A stretch of 64,000 nt of DNA from Nematostella vectensis (GCF_932526225.1 NC_064035.1:10589296-10653295), one strand, 5' to 3'. Positions 33,716-45,917 are shown, counted from the first letter of the stretch. The notes: a model not told the origin generated them from the letters alone. Program-made: numbers and translations.

Positions 33716-33772
33716 CGGCTATGCCATGCTGACGAGTCCTAACAACGACGAAACAGCTGTCCATGGTTGCCG
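33716..33772 (+). ncRNA. type I hammerhead ribozyme with minimal stem III
   Basis: The conserved core is complete: CTGACGA (33729-33735; C at the variable position 7), GAAA (33750-33753) and the cleavage triplet GTC (33759-33761). Stem I pairs 33724-33728 with 33762-33766 and 33716-33719 with 33769-33772 around an internal loop. Stem II pairs GTC (33736-33738) with GAC (33747-33749). Stem III is ACAGCTGT, self-complementary, so it gives only two pairs with an AGCT loop in a monomer but could pair fully in a dimer. Such short stem III forms are known from Penelope-like elements and retrozymes. It autocatalytically cleaves RNA after the GTC. Confidence 0.72.
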
Positions 33773-34227
33773 AACTGCACGGGTAATAGACTGTGCTAGC
33801 GTCCCGTCTTGGCCCGACTGGTGCCAATGTGTGTATGCTAGTGTGCTTTTAAAGTCCGTAATAATAAGGCCTGAGCCTACTTATCCCCCCCTCCCCTCCC
33901 TAGTCTGTATGCTTTGTATTTTCTGTTTTCTCTAAGCTTTTTTTTTATTAGGATCACCTGTAAATGAGTGACGCGTTTTCTTGGGAAAACCCACATTGCC
34001 ACGTAATGGCTTTTTGGCGGAAGTAAGTAAGTCTCCGGTTGGGTACGAGAGGCTCCGAGTTTCGCGGCGACAACGATTTGAGAGATCGCTCAAATTGTGG
34101 TCGCCACGAAGCTAATCGTCTGGTACCCAGGGTAAAGATTTTATTGTTATCGTTCCACCATTAACTGCTTGAACAAATTGAAAATCAATAAGCTCTCTTT
34201 CTACCGTTTGAAAGAGACGGTTCATGA

Positions 34228-34542
34228 CGAGGAAGGGAACAAAATTTCTCGGCCGTGAAAGTCAAGTCAAAGTACCGTCCAAGGCTCGGCCGAAATGCTC
34301 CTGTGATTGAGCAAGAGGAATACAGAAATGTAGTGCTGTTCGAGATCGAGTACCCTCCGTGCGAGATCTCCCGTCTGATGCGAGCAATGTGGGACGAGAG
34401 TTGCCGGAAAAAATGTAATCACATCACGCGTTTTAGCAAAGTACGCGAAGAAGGTGACCACAAGAAAAGAATGCCCGTCGAGCCGAATTTGCTAGATAAG
34501 GCAACCATCCCCGTTCGGTCCCCCAAAGAGGGGGGAGAATAA
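34228..34542 (+). CDS. unrecognised open frame, possible exon or retro-copy fragment
   Basis: An open frame of about 104 codons lies between two stops. It has balanced composition and segments such as EYRNVVLFEIEYPPCEISRLM and DHKKRMPVEPN. No Met occurs near its beginning and no convincing acceptor was found. A partial decayed copy at 33217-33275 shows that this sequence has been duplicated, which suggests a mobile or retro-copied origin. No family recognised. Confidence 0.25.
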   Translation, partial: RGREQNFSAVKVKSKYRPRLGRNAPVIEQEEYRNVVLFEIEYPPCEISRLMRAMWDESCRKKCNHITRFSKVREEGDHKKRMPVEPNLLDKATIPVRSPKEGGE

Positions 34543-34879
34543 GCGCCCACGACCGGAACTTTTTTCATCATGAAATAAGGCGCACTCAGAGAAGTAGACT
34601 AGTATGTAAAGTTGAAATCAATTTAGGTTCTTTATGACAACAGATATATTTATTCAGTATTAGCGTTTTATTGCTCTCACAGCAGGCCTGTGAATGTTGC
34701 TTACCGCTAAACACATTATAGCGTATATCTTGCTATAAACTATTTATGTAGAGGATTTGCCAGCAATTTAGAGTTATAACCAGCGGTTTCTAAAGATTTT
34801 TGTTGCATTGAACTTTTGATTTATTTTCATGTGACCCTGCAGATGAACAAGTTATTATGTCAAATTGTAACAAAACAGC

Positions 34880-36327
34880 ACGTCAGGAGAAAATGCCGTT
34901 TTGCCGTTTAGCAAGAAATGGCAAGACTCGCCTTAAAAATTTGCTAATTTCACTAAATATGAATTCCCCGTCCTTTTACGTTAAGAAGTCAATCGATAAT
35001 TTTACGATTCGTGGAACAAATGATTATGTGTTCCGGGATGAAATGTCTAAAACATCCATTTCTTATCATTTATTGTATTTATAAAGAAGCGAAATAGAAA
35101 TTACCTCGAATGACGTGTTTCATAAAAAAAAGCAATCAGTGTTTTAGCTATAACCGATACAAATGTCCAAATTAACCGGAAGATATGTCAAAATCTTTTA
35201 TTTGTCAGTATCTGTTACATTTAAAAAGGAGCGAAACAACAATTGTTGAATGTATAAATTTATACCGTCCCGGAGTTCAAATGTATAAATTTATACATTC
35301 CTTTTTGAACTCCGGGACTGTATAAATTTATACATTCCTTTTTGAACTCCGGGACTGTATAAATTTATACATTCCTTTTTGAACTCCGGGACTGTATAAA
35401 TTTATACATTTCTTTTTGAACTCCGGGACTGTATAAATTTATAGATTCCTTTTTGAACTCGGGGACTGTATAAATTTATACATTCCTTTTTGAACTCGGG
35501 AACTGTATAAATTTATACATTCCTTTTTGAACTCGGGGACTGTATAAATTTATACATTCCTTTTTGAACTCCGGGACTGTATAAATTTATACATTCCTTT
35601 TTGAACTCGGGGACTGTATAAATTTATACATTCCTTTTTGAACTCCGGGACTGTATAAATTTATACATTCCTTTTTGAACTCCGGGACTGTATAAATTTA
35701 TACATTCCTATTTGAACTCCGGGACTGTTTGGGGTTGTATAAATATATACCTTCCCTGGAGCTAAAGGGTATTTTTACTCTTTTATAGACAATTGTTGTT
35801 TCGCTCCTTTTTACATGTAAAAAGGCCCAAAAAATCCAAAGTCTCCTCAAAATTTAGGACTCCCGCCAAGAAAAGCCTTGGGAACACAAAATGTGTTAAG
35901 TGTCCTTGAAATGCGGGAGTATCTTTAATTAATCATGCTTTAGTGTTATTTTTACTGTATCTTTAGGAACTGAATCGTTGAAGGATCGAGTATGGCCATT
36001 TTGTTATGAATGGTAAGGGTCGAATATTAAATTTTTGTAAAAGTAGAGGAAATTGAAATAACTGAAGGAGTAAGTTACGGACATGTGAAAAAGTAACGAA
36101 ATCCATTATGTTGAAAAGGATCCGACGCTCAAATTGTGTAATATCTGTACGTCTGCACAAAGGCTGTGATTGCAGAAATTGTCTAATATTGTAAATTTCA
36201 AATTCGTTACTTATAGTATAACAGAAAAATCCCTTGATTTCGGCTAAAATAGAGCTAATGTCACTCCATTTTCACCAATTTTAAATATAATACCCCAAAC
36301 GGCAAAACGGCATTTTCTCCTGACGTG
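34880..36327. mobile_element. 1.45-kb non-autonomous element with 31-bp TIRs
   Basis: The outer ends 34880-34910 and 36297-36327 are perfect 31-bp inverted repeats, beginning CACGTCAGGAGAAAATGCCG. Inside lies a second inverted pair of about 32 bp (35214-35246 and 35789-35821, core AAAAAGGAGCGAAACAAC) that flanks a tandem array. There is no transposase ORF. No target-site duplication was recognised outside the TIRs. Confidence 0.8.
35257..35735 (+). repeat. 37-bp minisatellite containing TATAAATTTATA
   Basis: About 13 units of GTATAAATTTATACATTCCT, then TTTTGAACTCCGGGACT are arranged head to tail. Each unit carries the palindrome GTATAAATTTATAC. The array sits between inner inverted repeats of the surrounding TIR element. 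Confidence 0.95.
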
Positions 36328-37799
36328 GTGTTCAAACAACGAGCAATGTCCATGTTATTAATTTGGAATACGTCGCACTATTTGATTGCTAATTAATCTT
36401 AAATTAAACTTTGAGTCATAATACAAATGCTGCGTTGTTATTGGCTGCGGAAAAGGAGAAACAATTAATGAAGTAGGCGGTGATTATAAAGGCAACTACG
36501 GCATTTTGAATGAGACGCCAATACTTTTTGTTTGGTAGGGAGGGGTCGGTAGGTTACACTCTGATTGTATGTTACAAGGATGCGCCTAATATTTGCCCTT
36601 ACGAATGTTGAATTTGCTCAATTAATAGCGATTCTCAAAGACATGATTTCTAATATAGTCGTGATCGCAACGTTTGTAAAAGAGATTGTAATATAAATAG
36701 AAAATCTGAATGTAATAATAGTAACAGCAATTTATTAGAAATAATACCTTCTCTCGTCTCGAAACCAAACTATTTGTCTGATTAAACTCAATCTACTAAG
36801 GTCATCAAGGAATTTGCCTTGGCAGAAGAATGAGTTTTTTTATTCTGAACTAGGTTTCTCTTTCTTAGTGTGACGGAGTGGAATAAGTCGGTTCGGCGGA
36901 TGGCTCGAAAGTTTACGGAGACAAACAAATTTACAGCTTCACGACGCGAGAAGCGGTCTTCTTCTATTAAAGAATATCTATGACTTCGCACCAGAAGTCT
37001 TCTAATCTTGCCTGTGCGACTGATAAAAAGGTACCGATAAGTGAAATTAAAATAAATGAATTAATTAATTTAAAAAAATTAAAAAGAATATGAGTACACC
37101 GAAATCGCAAATACGGATTCAAAATATCACTTAACTATCGCAATGCTGCACAAGAGGTCTAGATTACAATTTTGCCTACATAACCCTGCCCCCTGATGAT
37201 TATAAAAACCATCCATATCAATATTTGGGTGACCCTCATACCCACTCGGCCGACCTCTTGTAGGCCTGGGTCTAACGGCTTTTCAAGATCAGTGGGAAAA
37301 AGATTTGACCAAGCGATCAAGTTTTTCTTACAAATTTCGGCCGCGAGTCTAAAATTGACAGGAATCAGCATTTTCACCATGTTTTCTGGAGATCCAGGAG
37401 CGGGAAAACTTTAGCTCTTCTTAATATGGGCATCAATGCCCATATAAGGCAATACATACGAAGGACACTATATGTGGGAAATATGTTTGATATGAAATTA
37501 AAAAAAACTGGATATTAAGATATAATACTCTAGAATCTACTCCACCTGATTGTATTTAAATCGATTTATTGCTATCATATCGGAAATGTTTCATATTCTC
37601 CTGTTTTTGCCCAACCTCCCCCCCAAAAAAAAAAAAATCGGATGAGTACGAAGGCCTATAAGGGATAAATGTAGTTTTGTACAATATATTAGCGGACACC
37701 CCCTCCCTGATCAGCGAAGCTATCTCTGAAATCACGCGTGGTGTGAAACTTTATCCGCCAGCTAAACAGTGCCGTAGAAGGCCTCGAAATATTGGAGGG
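36328..37799. other. spacer, no supportable gene
   Basis: Minus-strand open frames at 36788-36991 and 37159-37380 exist but show no splice context or recognisable motif. A poly-A/poly-C patch lies near 37617-37638. Confidence 0.4.
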
Positions 37800-38230
37800 G
37801 GGACGCAATACAGAAACATTAAGAAAATATTGAGGGGGCAGCAACTCTTGAAGAGCCCAAGATTTTCCTTGGGGGGGGGGGGGGGGGGGGGGTGCGAAAT
37901 CCCAAAAAGTGGGCCTAATTTTTCCGGGGAGAGGTATGTGTGTGTGTGTGGGTGGGGGGGGGGGGGGGGGGGGGGGGGGAGGGGGAGTGAGTTTTCTGAT
38001 AACAATCCGACCACCCCAGAATAAGAACAAAAACGGATTTTTTATGCCTTTGCAGTATCTCCACGGGTCGTTTATTGGTCGGATTTAGCTTAGAGTGATC
38101 TACCTTTTGCTTTATAGTTTTGTCTAAAAATAGCACGTCTATTGAGAACCGAAAGTGGATCTTTGGCCGTTGTGGGGGGTGCGCTCGCACCCCCAGCACC
38201 CCCCCCCCCCCCCTGTAGCATCCCCCCTAT
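37800..38230 (-). mobile_element. truncated copies of G-tract MITE families
   Basis: The right part (about 37985-38200) is an inverted, diverged copy of the internal region of the element at 51865-52202, including the cognate of CTATAAAGC and GGCCGAAGGTCCACTTTC. The left part (37795-37850) matches 61015-61060 (ACAGAAACATTNAGAA). G runs at 37871-37892 and 37950-37979 interrupt it. No complete TIR pair is visible. Confidence 0.6.
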
Positions 38231-38392
38231 AGCATCATATTGGTATTAGCAATGCAAAATCGCTGAATAATGAAAGGCTATCGAGTAATTTTGTTATCGC
38301 AGCCACAAACCATCTTTTTACTCGTTTAACACACAAGCTGACAAGAGAGGTTGGTATGGCATTTTTTTTGTCTTCTTGGTTTTGTTGTCACC

Positions 38393-38398
38393 TTTATT
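38393..38398 (-). terminator. polyadenylation signal of the WAP-VWA gene
   Basis: TTTATT on the plus strand reads AATAAA on the minus strand, about 97 nt past the stop codon at 38495. Confidence 0.5.
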
Positions 38399-38494
38399 TT
38401 TAGACGGGTTTACATAGACATGGTTACTTGCACTCTACACTATGCCATTATTCTGAGAATTACAGCAATAGCGATTGAATAGTTGTTGAGCATG

Positions 38495-41400
38495 TTAAGG
38501 TTTGCGCTTTCGGTAGAGTTTCTTCAACGTCTTACTTAACTTCATCTCATGCTTGTCCCTGACTTCTCGGTTATCTAAAACACAACGACACAGTCAATCA
38601 CTAAACCAGCTAGCCAATCAATGTACTGCAAAAATATAGATAAATTGAAGTACGCTCAAGTACGTACGACCATTGTTGTTGTTGACGGAATTAGAAATAC
38701 GTGATTGTTATTTACAGGCCAGAAGAGTCGTAATGAAAAAAAAATTGTGTTTGTGATCTTCTTATTGTCATTTGCAGATTTGACTGTTTTATTAAGACGC
38801 TACAAGGGCAGATCAAGCTTTTCGGGGGTAATTTTTTTTTGTTACATATGGCTTTCTGGTAGCCTATAAAGGGGGCGGGGTAAACCCCCTAAACCCTCCC
38901 CCTGGATCCACTACTGCGTTAATGAATACGTTCCTCTTTCTAATACTGTGCCCACCTGATAACGAGAAAGGGCGGGAATAACGGCCCGCGCGCGGCGCTC
39001 TAAGTCAACCAATCAGAAAGTATGCTTTGTAACTTACGCCTGCCAGGGAAAAAAACATGCTTACTTACCACTGCAAGGAACTTTTGACATTTTCTTTAGT
39101 GCCTGCAGCAGCTCCGGGAAAAACTCCATATTGAAGACAGAGTAAGTGTCGAGGGACATATCCAACAGCGAGCCGACATTTATCTCCTCACCCCTCACCC
39201 CCACGGGTATGATTTTAACACCCATCTTCTTGAGCGGCTCCGATGCTTTGCTGAGTTTTTCCATCTTGTCAGGTCTCCATGTTTGAATGCCATCCGTGAA
39301 TACGACCAGTATCTTGAAAAGCAAACAACAAACAGACATAGATATCATATGAAAAAATTTAAAATGCCTTCTTTTCTCGAAAATGGCCGCTTTTATTTAT
39401 ATTTCCCCTGCACCTAGCCCCTAGCTATGCTAGCCTAGCAATGCCTGCTGTTACGGATTTCAGCTCACCGCACACTTCAAATACAGAATCAATATCAAGG
39501 AAGTTTGCCAGTCTATATTTAAGCCTGTTCTTAACAAGCTTTGCTAAACACGCAATACCTTCTGCGCATGCTTGCGGTCCCTTAAATCTTGCTAAACACC
39601 AAATATCTTCTGCGCATGCTTGTACCCCTCGTCGAGCTTGCTACACACACAATACCTTCTGCAAATACTTTGCAACCCCCCCTTCCCCCCCCCCCCCCAA
39701 AAAAAAAAAACCAAACACATATCAAGGAAATTGTCGTTTTTGCTAAACGGGTCACTTCATTATAAGGGAACTAATATATTCCTTATTTGGAAAAAATGCA
39801 TGATTCTTGTCATTTTTAAGGTTGCCGTACCGCAGGTGCTTCGTAAACTTTATTACTTCTAATCAGAAGAGAAAAACAGTGACTGTGACCATCTTCAGTC
39901 AATGGAGAAAGTCTCTGATAAGAAACTTCGGTACCAGACCCCCAAAACGACAACGTTTTCTTAATATGAAAACAAATAAAGAAATAAATAATGCCGAGTA
40001 CTAAATACCTTCTGCGCATGTTTGCGTCCCCCTCCCAGTTTGCTAAACATCTCCTTGTGCGCCATTCTGAGCGCAAGGTCGATCCTGGTTTTGTCTCTTG
40101 TGAACCGCAGGTTGTCCACCACTCGCCTCACACTCGCGCTGTTCAGGTCTGCTCCTTGCAACGTGTTGAACCTCAACACATGCGCAGGCCTGTCGCTGAT
40201 GGTAATGATAGCCACGTGGGTCTGCTTGGGAGAGATGGTGAAAACGTTGATGATGCGATCAACCATCTTCCTCACGCTCTTAAAGTTCTGGTAGCCAATG
40301 CTAGCGGACGAGTCGATGAGGAATCCCAGGTCAACTGACGCTTCACACACTGGTGGAAGAAAAACAGGGTTTAAACATGTCACAAAGCTCAATATACATT
40401 TGCATAGCCCGAAAAATGAAATTTTGTTTCTTTTTGATAGGGTTTGGTATAATTTTGTGAGAAAAAATGATAAAAATAAGGAACATAAAGGGGATAAAAG
40501 TACGCGGAGGCTGTTGGGAATTTAAACCTACCAGTACCACAGGAGGCCCATCTTGAAATACGAGTCCCCCTAGTCGATTGCTTTGAAGTAAAGGAAGCAA
40601 CTTACTGTTCGGATTAGGCTTGCTTATGAAAGTCGCCGGTGTACAAGTAAGGATGCATCCGTTAAAACAACACTTATCGGTTTCGTTGCAATCCACATCA
40701 ACTGCACACTCATTCGGTTGTAACACGGGACATGCAGGGAACGACTCGACAAACGGGCACTCGCCATTTTTGGTGACTGTAGGAAGAAACGAAGAAGGTT
40801 TGAGAATTAAGCTTATGTTATGAGGTGAGTTTTCATATTCACATCTTATGCTCGTAGGATGCAATGCACACGGACTCGTTTCTCGGGTTTTGTTTAGGGT
40901 TTTTGTTGCCAATTTAGTAAAGACCATTTCAGTTTCTCTCAGTTGGCACATTTTGAGGCTTCTTTGCTGCAGTCTTGTTTCAGTTGGTTCTTTTCTCCCC
41001 TCTCCCCTGGTAATGGGCCTGACCCACCCGCTGCTTTCCTGGTTTATCAAATATGTAAATACAGTGTCCTTGACATGGGGCAACGAAGCTATTATGTGCT
41101 GGTAAGCAATAGATAAATTATGGTAAATATCATAACTTGCAAAATCTCTCCAAATTATATAATTTCAATACATTTTTGATAACATTACTGTAGCTTTAAT
41201 GCCCTTGAAAATAACCTAACAGTTTTCTGGTAAAAAGAGGCAAGGACCAGCATACAACTGCACTTTACATTATTTATTGCACAACCTGTATATAATTCAT
41301 GCAACGAAGGGCATGTCACTTTGTGACAATCATTAAAAGTACAAAAAATATTACATACACAGGCCCGTAGCCAGGATTTTGAGCAGGGTGTTTTTTTTTT

Positions 41401-44340
41401 TTTCATTTCAGCGGACCAAATTTCTGGTATACCCCTTATTACATTAAGTAATCAATCTTGTATTTAATATGTTATTAAATATGGTGCTTTTTAACATATA
41501 TCGATAATGATAAAGATAAGTATTATAAAAAGATTTTTATAGTCATTTTAAGATATACTGATGTGCAAGGCATATCTCTAGCCAAACGTTATAAAATTTT
41601 GTTTGTTCTGAGTGGACCTTCAAGCCGGTGGGGGGGGGGGGGGTCTTTCGGAACCCCCCGAACATACATCATACATACATCATGCTAAAGAAAAGCTTTG
41701 TTTTGTATCCATCTATTATGTCTGTGTGTTGTTTTGCTCTCCTATAATCCTTCTCAAATTTTTATATTTTTATCCTCATATTTTCTCATGAAATATCGAC
41801 AGCTGATTACTCTTTACAATGTTTTAGCAGTAATATGAAATCTTTCAAGCTTTGCTGTCGAATAGATCAAAACTCCTATACCCAGATTGGTGTAGATGTA
41901 AGCAGTGGTGTGAGGAAACAGGTGTTTTGCAAGCCATTTCTTCAATGCTTTTATGTAGATTATTCTAAAATTCCTCATTAAAATGTTTGGATGTTGAGAT
42001 GAAAATTTAATAAGTTCTTTTTCTGGTCATTTCAGCGATGAAATGAACTCACTATAGTTTATTGCCAGTTTTAGTGCTCAGGACTGAGGAAAACCATGCA
42101 ATGTAAGCTTTTTACATCCAGATTGCTTTTAAATTCATGGTTTTTTCGCACAACCATAAATTACTGTGAAAATAAATGGCTGTGAAAATCATCCTTATCA
42201 AAGGTTGATAGTTAAAACCTTTCTTCCTAGAAAATTTGCTTTTCTCAGACTTTTTTTAGTGTGATTATTTACTGCATATTCACCTTGCAAAATATCTTCA
42301 AGCTTGACAGGTTTACAGATAGAAATGAACCAATCACTAGTCTTGGAAATTTAGCAGATAGTCTAGATATAGTTAAATTTAACATCTAGTCTAAAGATGA
42401 AGGGAGATTTTGCTCTTTTTTGACGGTTAAAAAGGTAAAAGAGGATGGCTATTGTACCCAAGGAACATGACCCCGAGGAAGAGAGGATGGTTATTGTACC
42501 CAAGGAGCATGGCCCAGGGAAAACAGGATGGCTATTGTACCCAAGGAACATGACCCGAGGAAAAGAGGATGGCTATTGAACCCAAGGAACACGGCCCCAG
42601 GGAAAAGAGGATGGTTATTGTACCCAAGGAACATTGTCCCCAGGGAACGAGGATGGTTATTGTTCCCAAGGAACATGCTCCCCAGGGAAAAAAGAATGGC
42701 TATTGTACCCAAGGAAGATGGTCCCCAGGAAAAAGAGGATGGCTGTTGTACCGAAGGAACATTGTCCCCAGGGAACGAGGATGGCTGTTGTACCCAAGGA
42801 ACATGACCTGATGGAAAAGTGAATGGTTATTATGCCATTTATTGTCATTAATAGGCGCAACCTTCAGAACTCGCTCGTGCCTTTGGAACTCGTTCGTGTC
42901 TACTGCACTTGCACCATTGAGTGCTCACGCAATTTAATGCTAGAGCTCGGATTAACCGAGAAGACAACAGCAGGCGAGATCCCTGGGTTCAACAGATTAA
43001 GACATTGTATTAGAGCAGCTGATGATAGTATAGGCGATATTTAGTGATTCAAATGTTTTTGTTGATTGCTTTGTTTGGTATTTTGTTATCATCAAAGGCT
43101 AACTTCATTTGAGTTCAATTATAAAACGACTAACAAAGATTGATATTTTTTATTTACACAAATGAAGTAAATTTTACTTATTTTCAGCCCCTTTCCACTG
43201 TGAGTGAATTCCTATTCCTTTCCATGCTTTTAAAAAAATCGTTTAGTTTCTGGAGTTCTTGAATAATTTGTGACCAAACCGCTCACCCGGATGGCAAAAT
43301 TGCTGTTGAATAATTTAAATGAGCTTATTAGTTTATTGAATAAGCTGGCAAACGATCTGTGTATTGTTCATCACTGTCGGGTCGTAGAGAGTAAGCCATT
43401 AAAATCTGCAGACGGTGATTAACTAGAAAGGACTTGGCACCAGTTGCACATTGCGTGAAAGGTCGTGCGAATCATTGGTTCATTTGCTAGCACACCCTCT
43501 GCTGGTATTTAGAGAAAATGCTATTAAATTCTTTCTTAAAATCTCATCGAGAGAAATGTGTATTGTTACCGTTGAATGTTAGTCTATGGTTACATACAAC
43601 CGGTTTACTTTTTTTCAATCATTAATTTTATCACTATTTTGCAACATCCTATCTTGACCGCTGAGGAAAAACGCTTATCACATTTCCTATTGATTTTAGA
43701 ATAATAATAAAAAAAAAGATATACTTTAAATGCCTACCTAACTACTGTAGTATGGATTTACATGTGTCTCAACCTTACAATTGTTATCTCCTTTGAAGAC
43801 CACCTTCTGTTTTTGTGAACGTATGCTCTAAAGGTGGAATAGTGCCCCCCAACCTTATATAAATACCACCACTCTACCGTCAACCCTCTGAACAGAAGTC
43901 GTTCCAAGGGTATATTGTTCTCAGAGATCTGGAGGGGGTCGTTTTGTAGTGTTTTGTTCTGTGCTTATGGAAGTGATATCCTGCCAAAGAATCGAGGCAA
44001 TAAGCGTGTACTTTATAAATCGCTAGCGGCTCTCTACTAGAGTAGCAAAAACCACAATTGAGACAGTTACCATCTGTTCTCATCGAGAATATACTAAGGG
44101 GCAGGAGAAAACATCTCAAGCTCGAAATCCAATTATCTACACTCCGGCTCTCACGCCAACAGAGTTTCTTAAAAGTTTATACCTACTTAGGTTGTGTTTT
44201 TAAGTCAGAGGACGCGACTCTAGAGAGATTTAAAGAAAGATAAAGGCTTTTCAATTGAAGCATTGTAATGACTTACGGGTCCTTTCTGCCCTCGCTGTAA
44301 ACACCAGACCGCTAAGCAACACAAGCCACAGGACTACCAT
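38495..44340 (-). CDS. secreted WAP-VWA domain protein
   Basis: Five exons: 44277-44340, 40606-40776, 40009-40349, 39069-39312 and 38495-38574. Total 900 nt (299 aa), all joins in frame. Residues 1-18 are a signal peptide (MVVLWLVLLSGLVFTARA). Residues 22-78 are a whey acidic protein four-disulfide core with ECAVDVDCNETDKCCFNGC. Residues 80 to about 270 are a von Willebrand factor A domain with an intact metal site: DSSAS, then TRIDLAL and VFTDG. A basic tail (KLSKTLKKLYRKRKP) ends the protein, reminiscent of the short C-terminal coil of matrilins. The signal, WAP and VWA modules are separated by phase-1 introns, typical of shuffled extracellular domains. WAP domains are often protease inhibitors, and VWA domains bind matrix proteins. 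Partner unknown. Confidence 0.88.
39530..39680 (-). repeat. decayed copies of the VWA exon 3 end plus donor
   Basis: Exon 3 ends (minus strand) with CGCAAACATGCGCAGAAG followed by donor gtattt. The downstream intron holds CGCAAGCATGCGCAGAAG+gtattg, ACAAGCATGCGCAGAAG+atattt and a shorter TATTTGCAGAAG+gtattg, each preceded by GTTTAGCAA-like sequence matching the exon's FSK codons. These are about three degraded tandem copies of the exon-donor junction. Confidence 0.8.
41364..41665 (+). mobile_element. truncated MITE starting CAGGCCCGTAGCCAGG
   Basis: The left end matches the terminal sequence of the complete elements at 51865 and 56665. It continues to a G-tract and a GGTCTTTCGGAACCCCCCGA end piece near 41640-41662, without the closing inverted terminus. 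Confidence 0.55.
42441..42820 (+). repeat. ~43-bp minisatellite, about nine copies
   Basis: Units of the form GGATGGCTATTGTACCCAAG, then GAACATGNCCCCAGGGAAAAGA are arranged head to tail with substitutions and small indels. Open frames on both strands are repeat artefacts. Confidence 0.9.
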
Positions 44341-45917
44341 CTTGCTCTCAGTCTCCAACACCAGCAACTAGCCGATCACCGTTCTTTTGTCTCTATTTCT
44401 AGGCGTCGTATATTTAGCACACAGCAAGCAAGTTGCCTTGATCCCAGACTTCCAGCGTAACACGAAACATTGACGAGTTCGAGAAAAAAGTGGTGAGACA
44501 TTTGATACATTTGCCCCTACTTACAGAGGTCGAAAACGGGCAATAACAAACAAATGGTTTTTTTTATCCGGATATGCCCTCTACGTTACGTAAACAGATT
44601 ATTAGGGCTCTTGAAAACACGCGAAGTAATATTAACATTAAACAAACAATGAGTCTTCGATTGTAATGCGGCGAAACTATAGAAAACAACTACTTTTGTC
44701 AGCCCGTAATTTTGCGCATGACAATAGCGCCACCTTTTCATAGTACCATAGCAATGTACCCATTTCCCTCCAACTACATTTCACAACAGTATTCTGCTTT
44801 GTCAACTATTTTTTTAACTGAATTTTTGCACAGCTTTTTCAGCTAATTATCTTTAAAGCGTGTTTTTAATGTTCTTATTTCTATGTGCAATTTCCATGTT
44901 TCACGCAAGTTTTTCAATTCTTTTGGTTTTCTACTATGATACCCTTCGGTATGTAACAATGCGTTATCTCTACATCAGATAACGATAAATTATCCATATA
45001 CTTTCATTGTTATGAACTATTTACTAGCGCTACCGCAGAAAATCTAGTAAGTCTCCCAATGTTTATTATTATTATTATCAAAATAAGGCCTCGTCATGTT
45101 TGATGTCGTGCGTTCAGCCCCCTCCCCCCGAATCTTTATGCGCTCCAACCTGCTTCCACGGGCTGGCCTGTGTTTCAGTGTTTGTCTGTGTGGGAGTGTT
45201 GACAAAGAAGCATAGGTTATGATTGTGCGCGCTAAATTGTAAATCGTCCGTCTGTTTTTTTTTTTTGAGAAACCGTGAGCTTTATCGAAAACATCTAACA
45301 AATGCGATTATTTTGCAATTGGCTTGTACTCTATGCCTAGAAAATTGAAAACAATTATGCGCGCCGCCTTAAACTCATCTTATGCAAATAATATTTGCAT
45401 ACGACTTTTCTTGAGTTTTACGACTTTTCTACGAGTTTTACTTTGACCGGCTGACATTGCGAAAAATGAGAAATAACGTTAATTACAATTAATATTCTAG
45501 TCGATGTTATTCATAATTTGTGGGATGGTGGAGTCGTAGGCTTCCTATAGTTTTGCACAAAATGACTGTTTTCGGAAAATAGTTTAAGGGGGCTTTCACC
45601 TGCCGTAATCATCACACTAGCATTTTTAGTCTCTGTACTTAGAACACGCAAAAAAAAAAAAAAAACAGACATCATTTAAAATTATGATTTTGTGTTGCTC
45701 TTACAGAGACTTAGAAACTGCAAAAATTAGAAATCTAATTAAATTCAGTACTTATCCAAATTCTTATATTGATTGCGCGAAGAATTGAACTGTTGGTGGT
45801 AACTGTTTGGGTTATTAATTAATGAAATGTGACTTGCTTGAGAACAATACTGTTAGTGTCGTCCTTTGGCTGTGTTTAATCACTTCAGTATGGCGAGAGG
45901 CGATTCTTGAATTCACC
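44341..45917. promoter_or_regulatory. divergent intergenic region with promoter of the WAP-VWA gene
   Basis: On the minus strand, about 70 bp upstream of the ATG at 44340, lies a TATA-like element (GCTAAATATACG, near 44407-44418). The remaining sequence up to 45917 shows no gene. The plus-strand start at 45918 has a good Kozak context (TTCACCATGC). Confidence 0.35.

Larger units (their letters stand above)
40777..44276. other. 3.5-kb intron 1 of the WAP-VWA gene
   Basis: Contains a G-tract transposon copy (41364-41665), the 43-bp array (42441-42820) and AT-rich sequence. No nested gene is supported. Confidence 0.5.

Noticed and set aside
37677-38030. proline- or glycine-rich frames on both strands
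   Set aside because: They come from poly-G tracts in transposon copies.
42528-42822. plus-strand frames of 80-92 aa
   Set aside because: Translations of the 43-bp intronic minisatellite.
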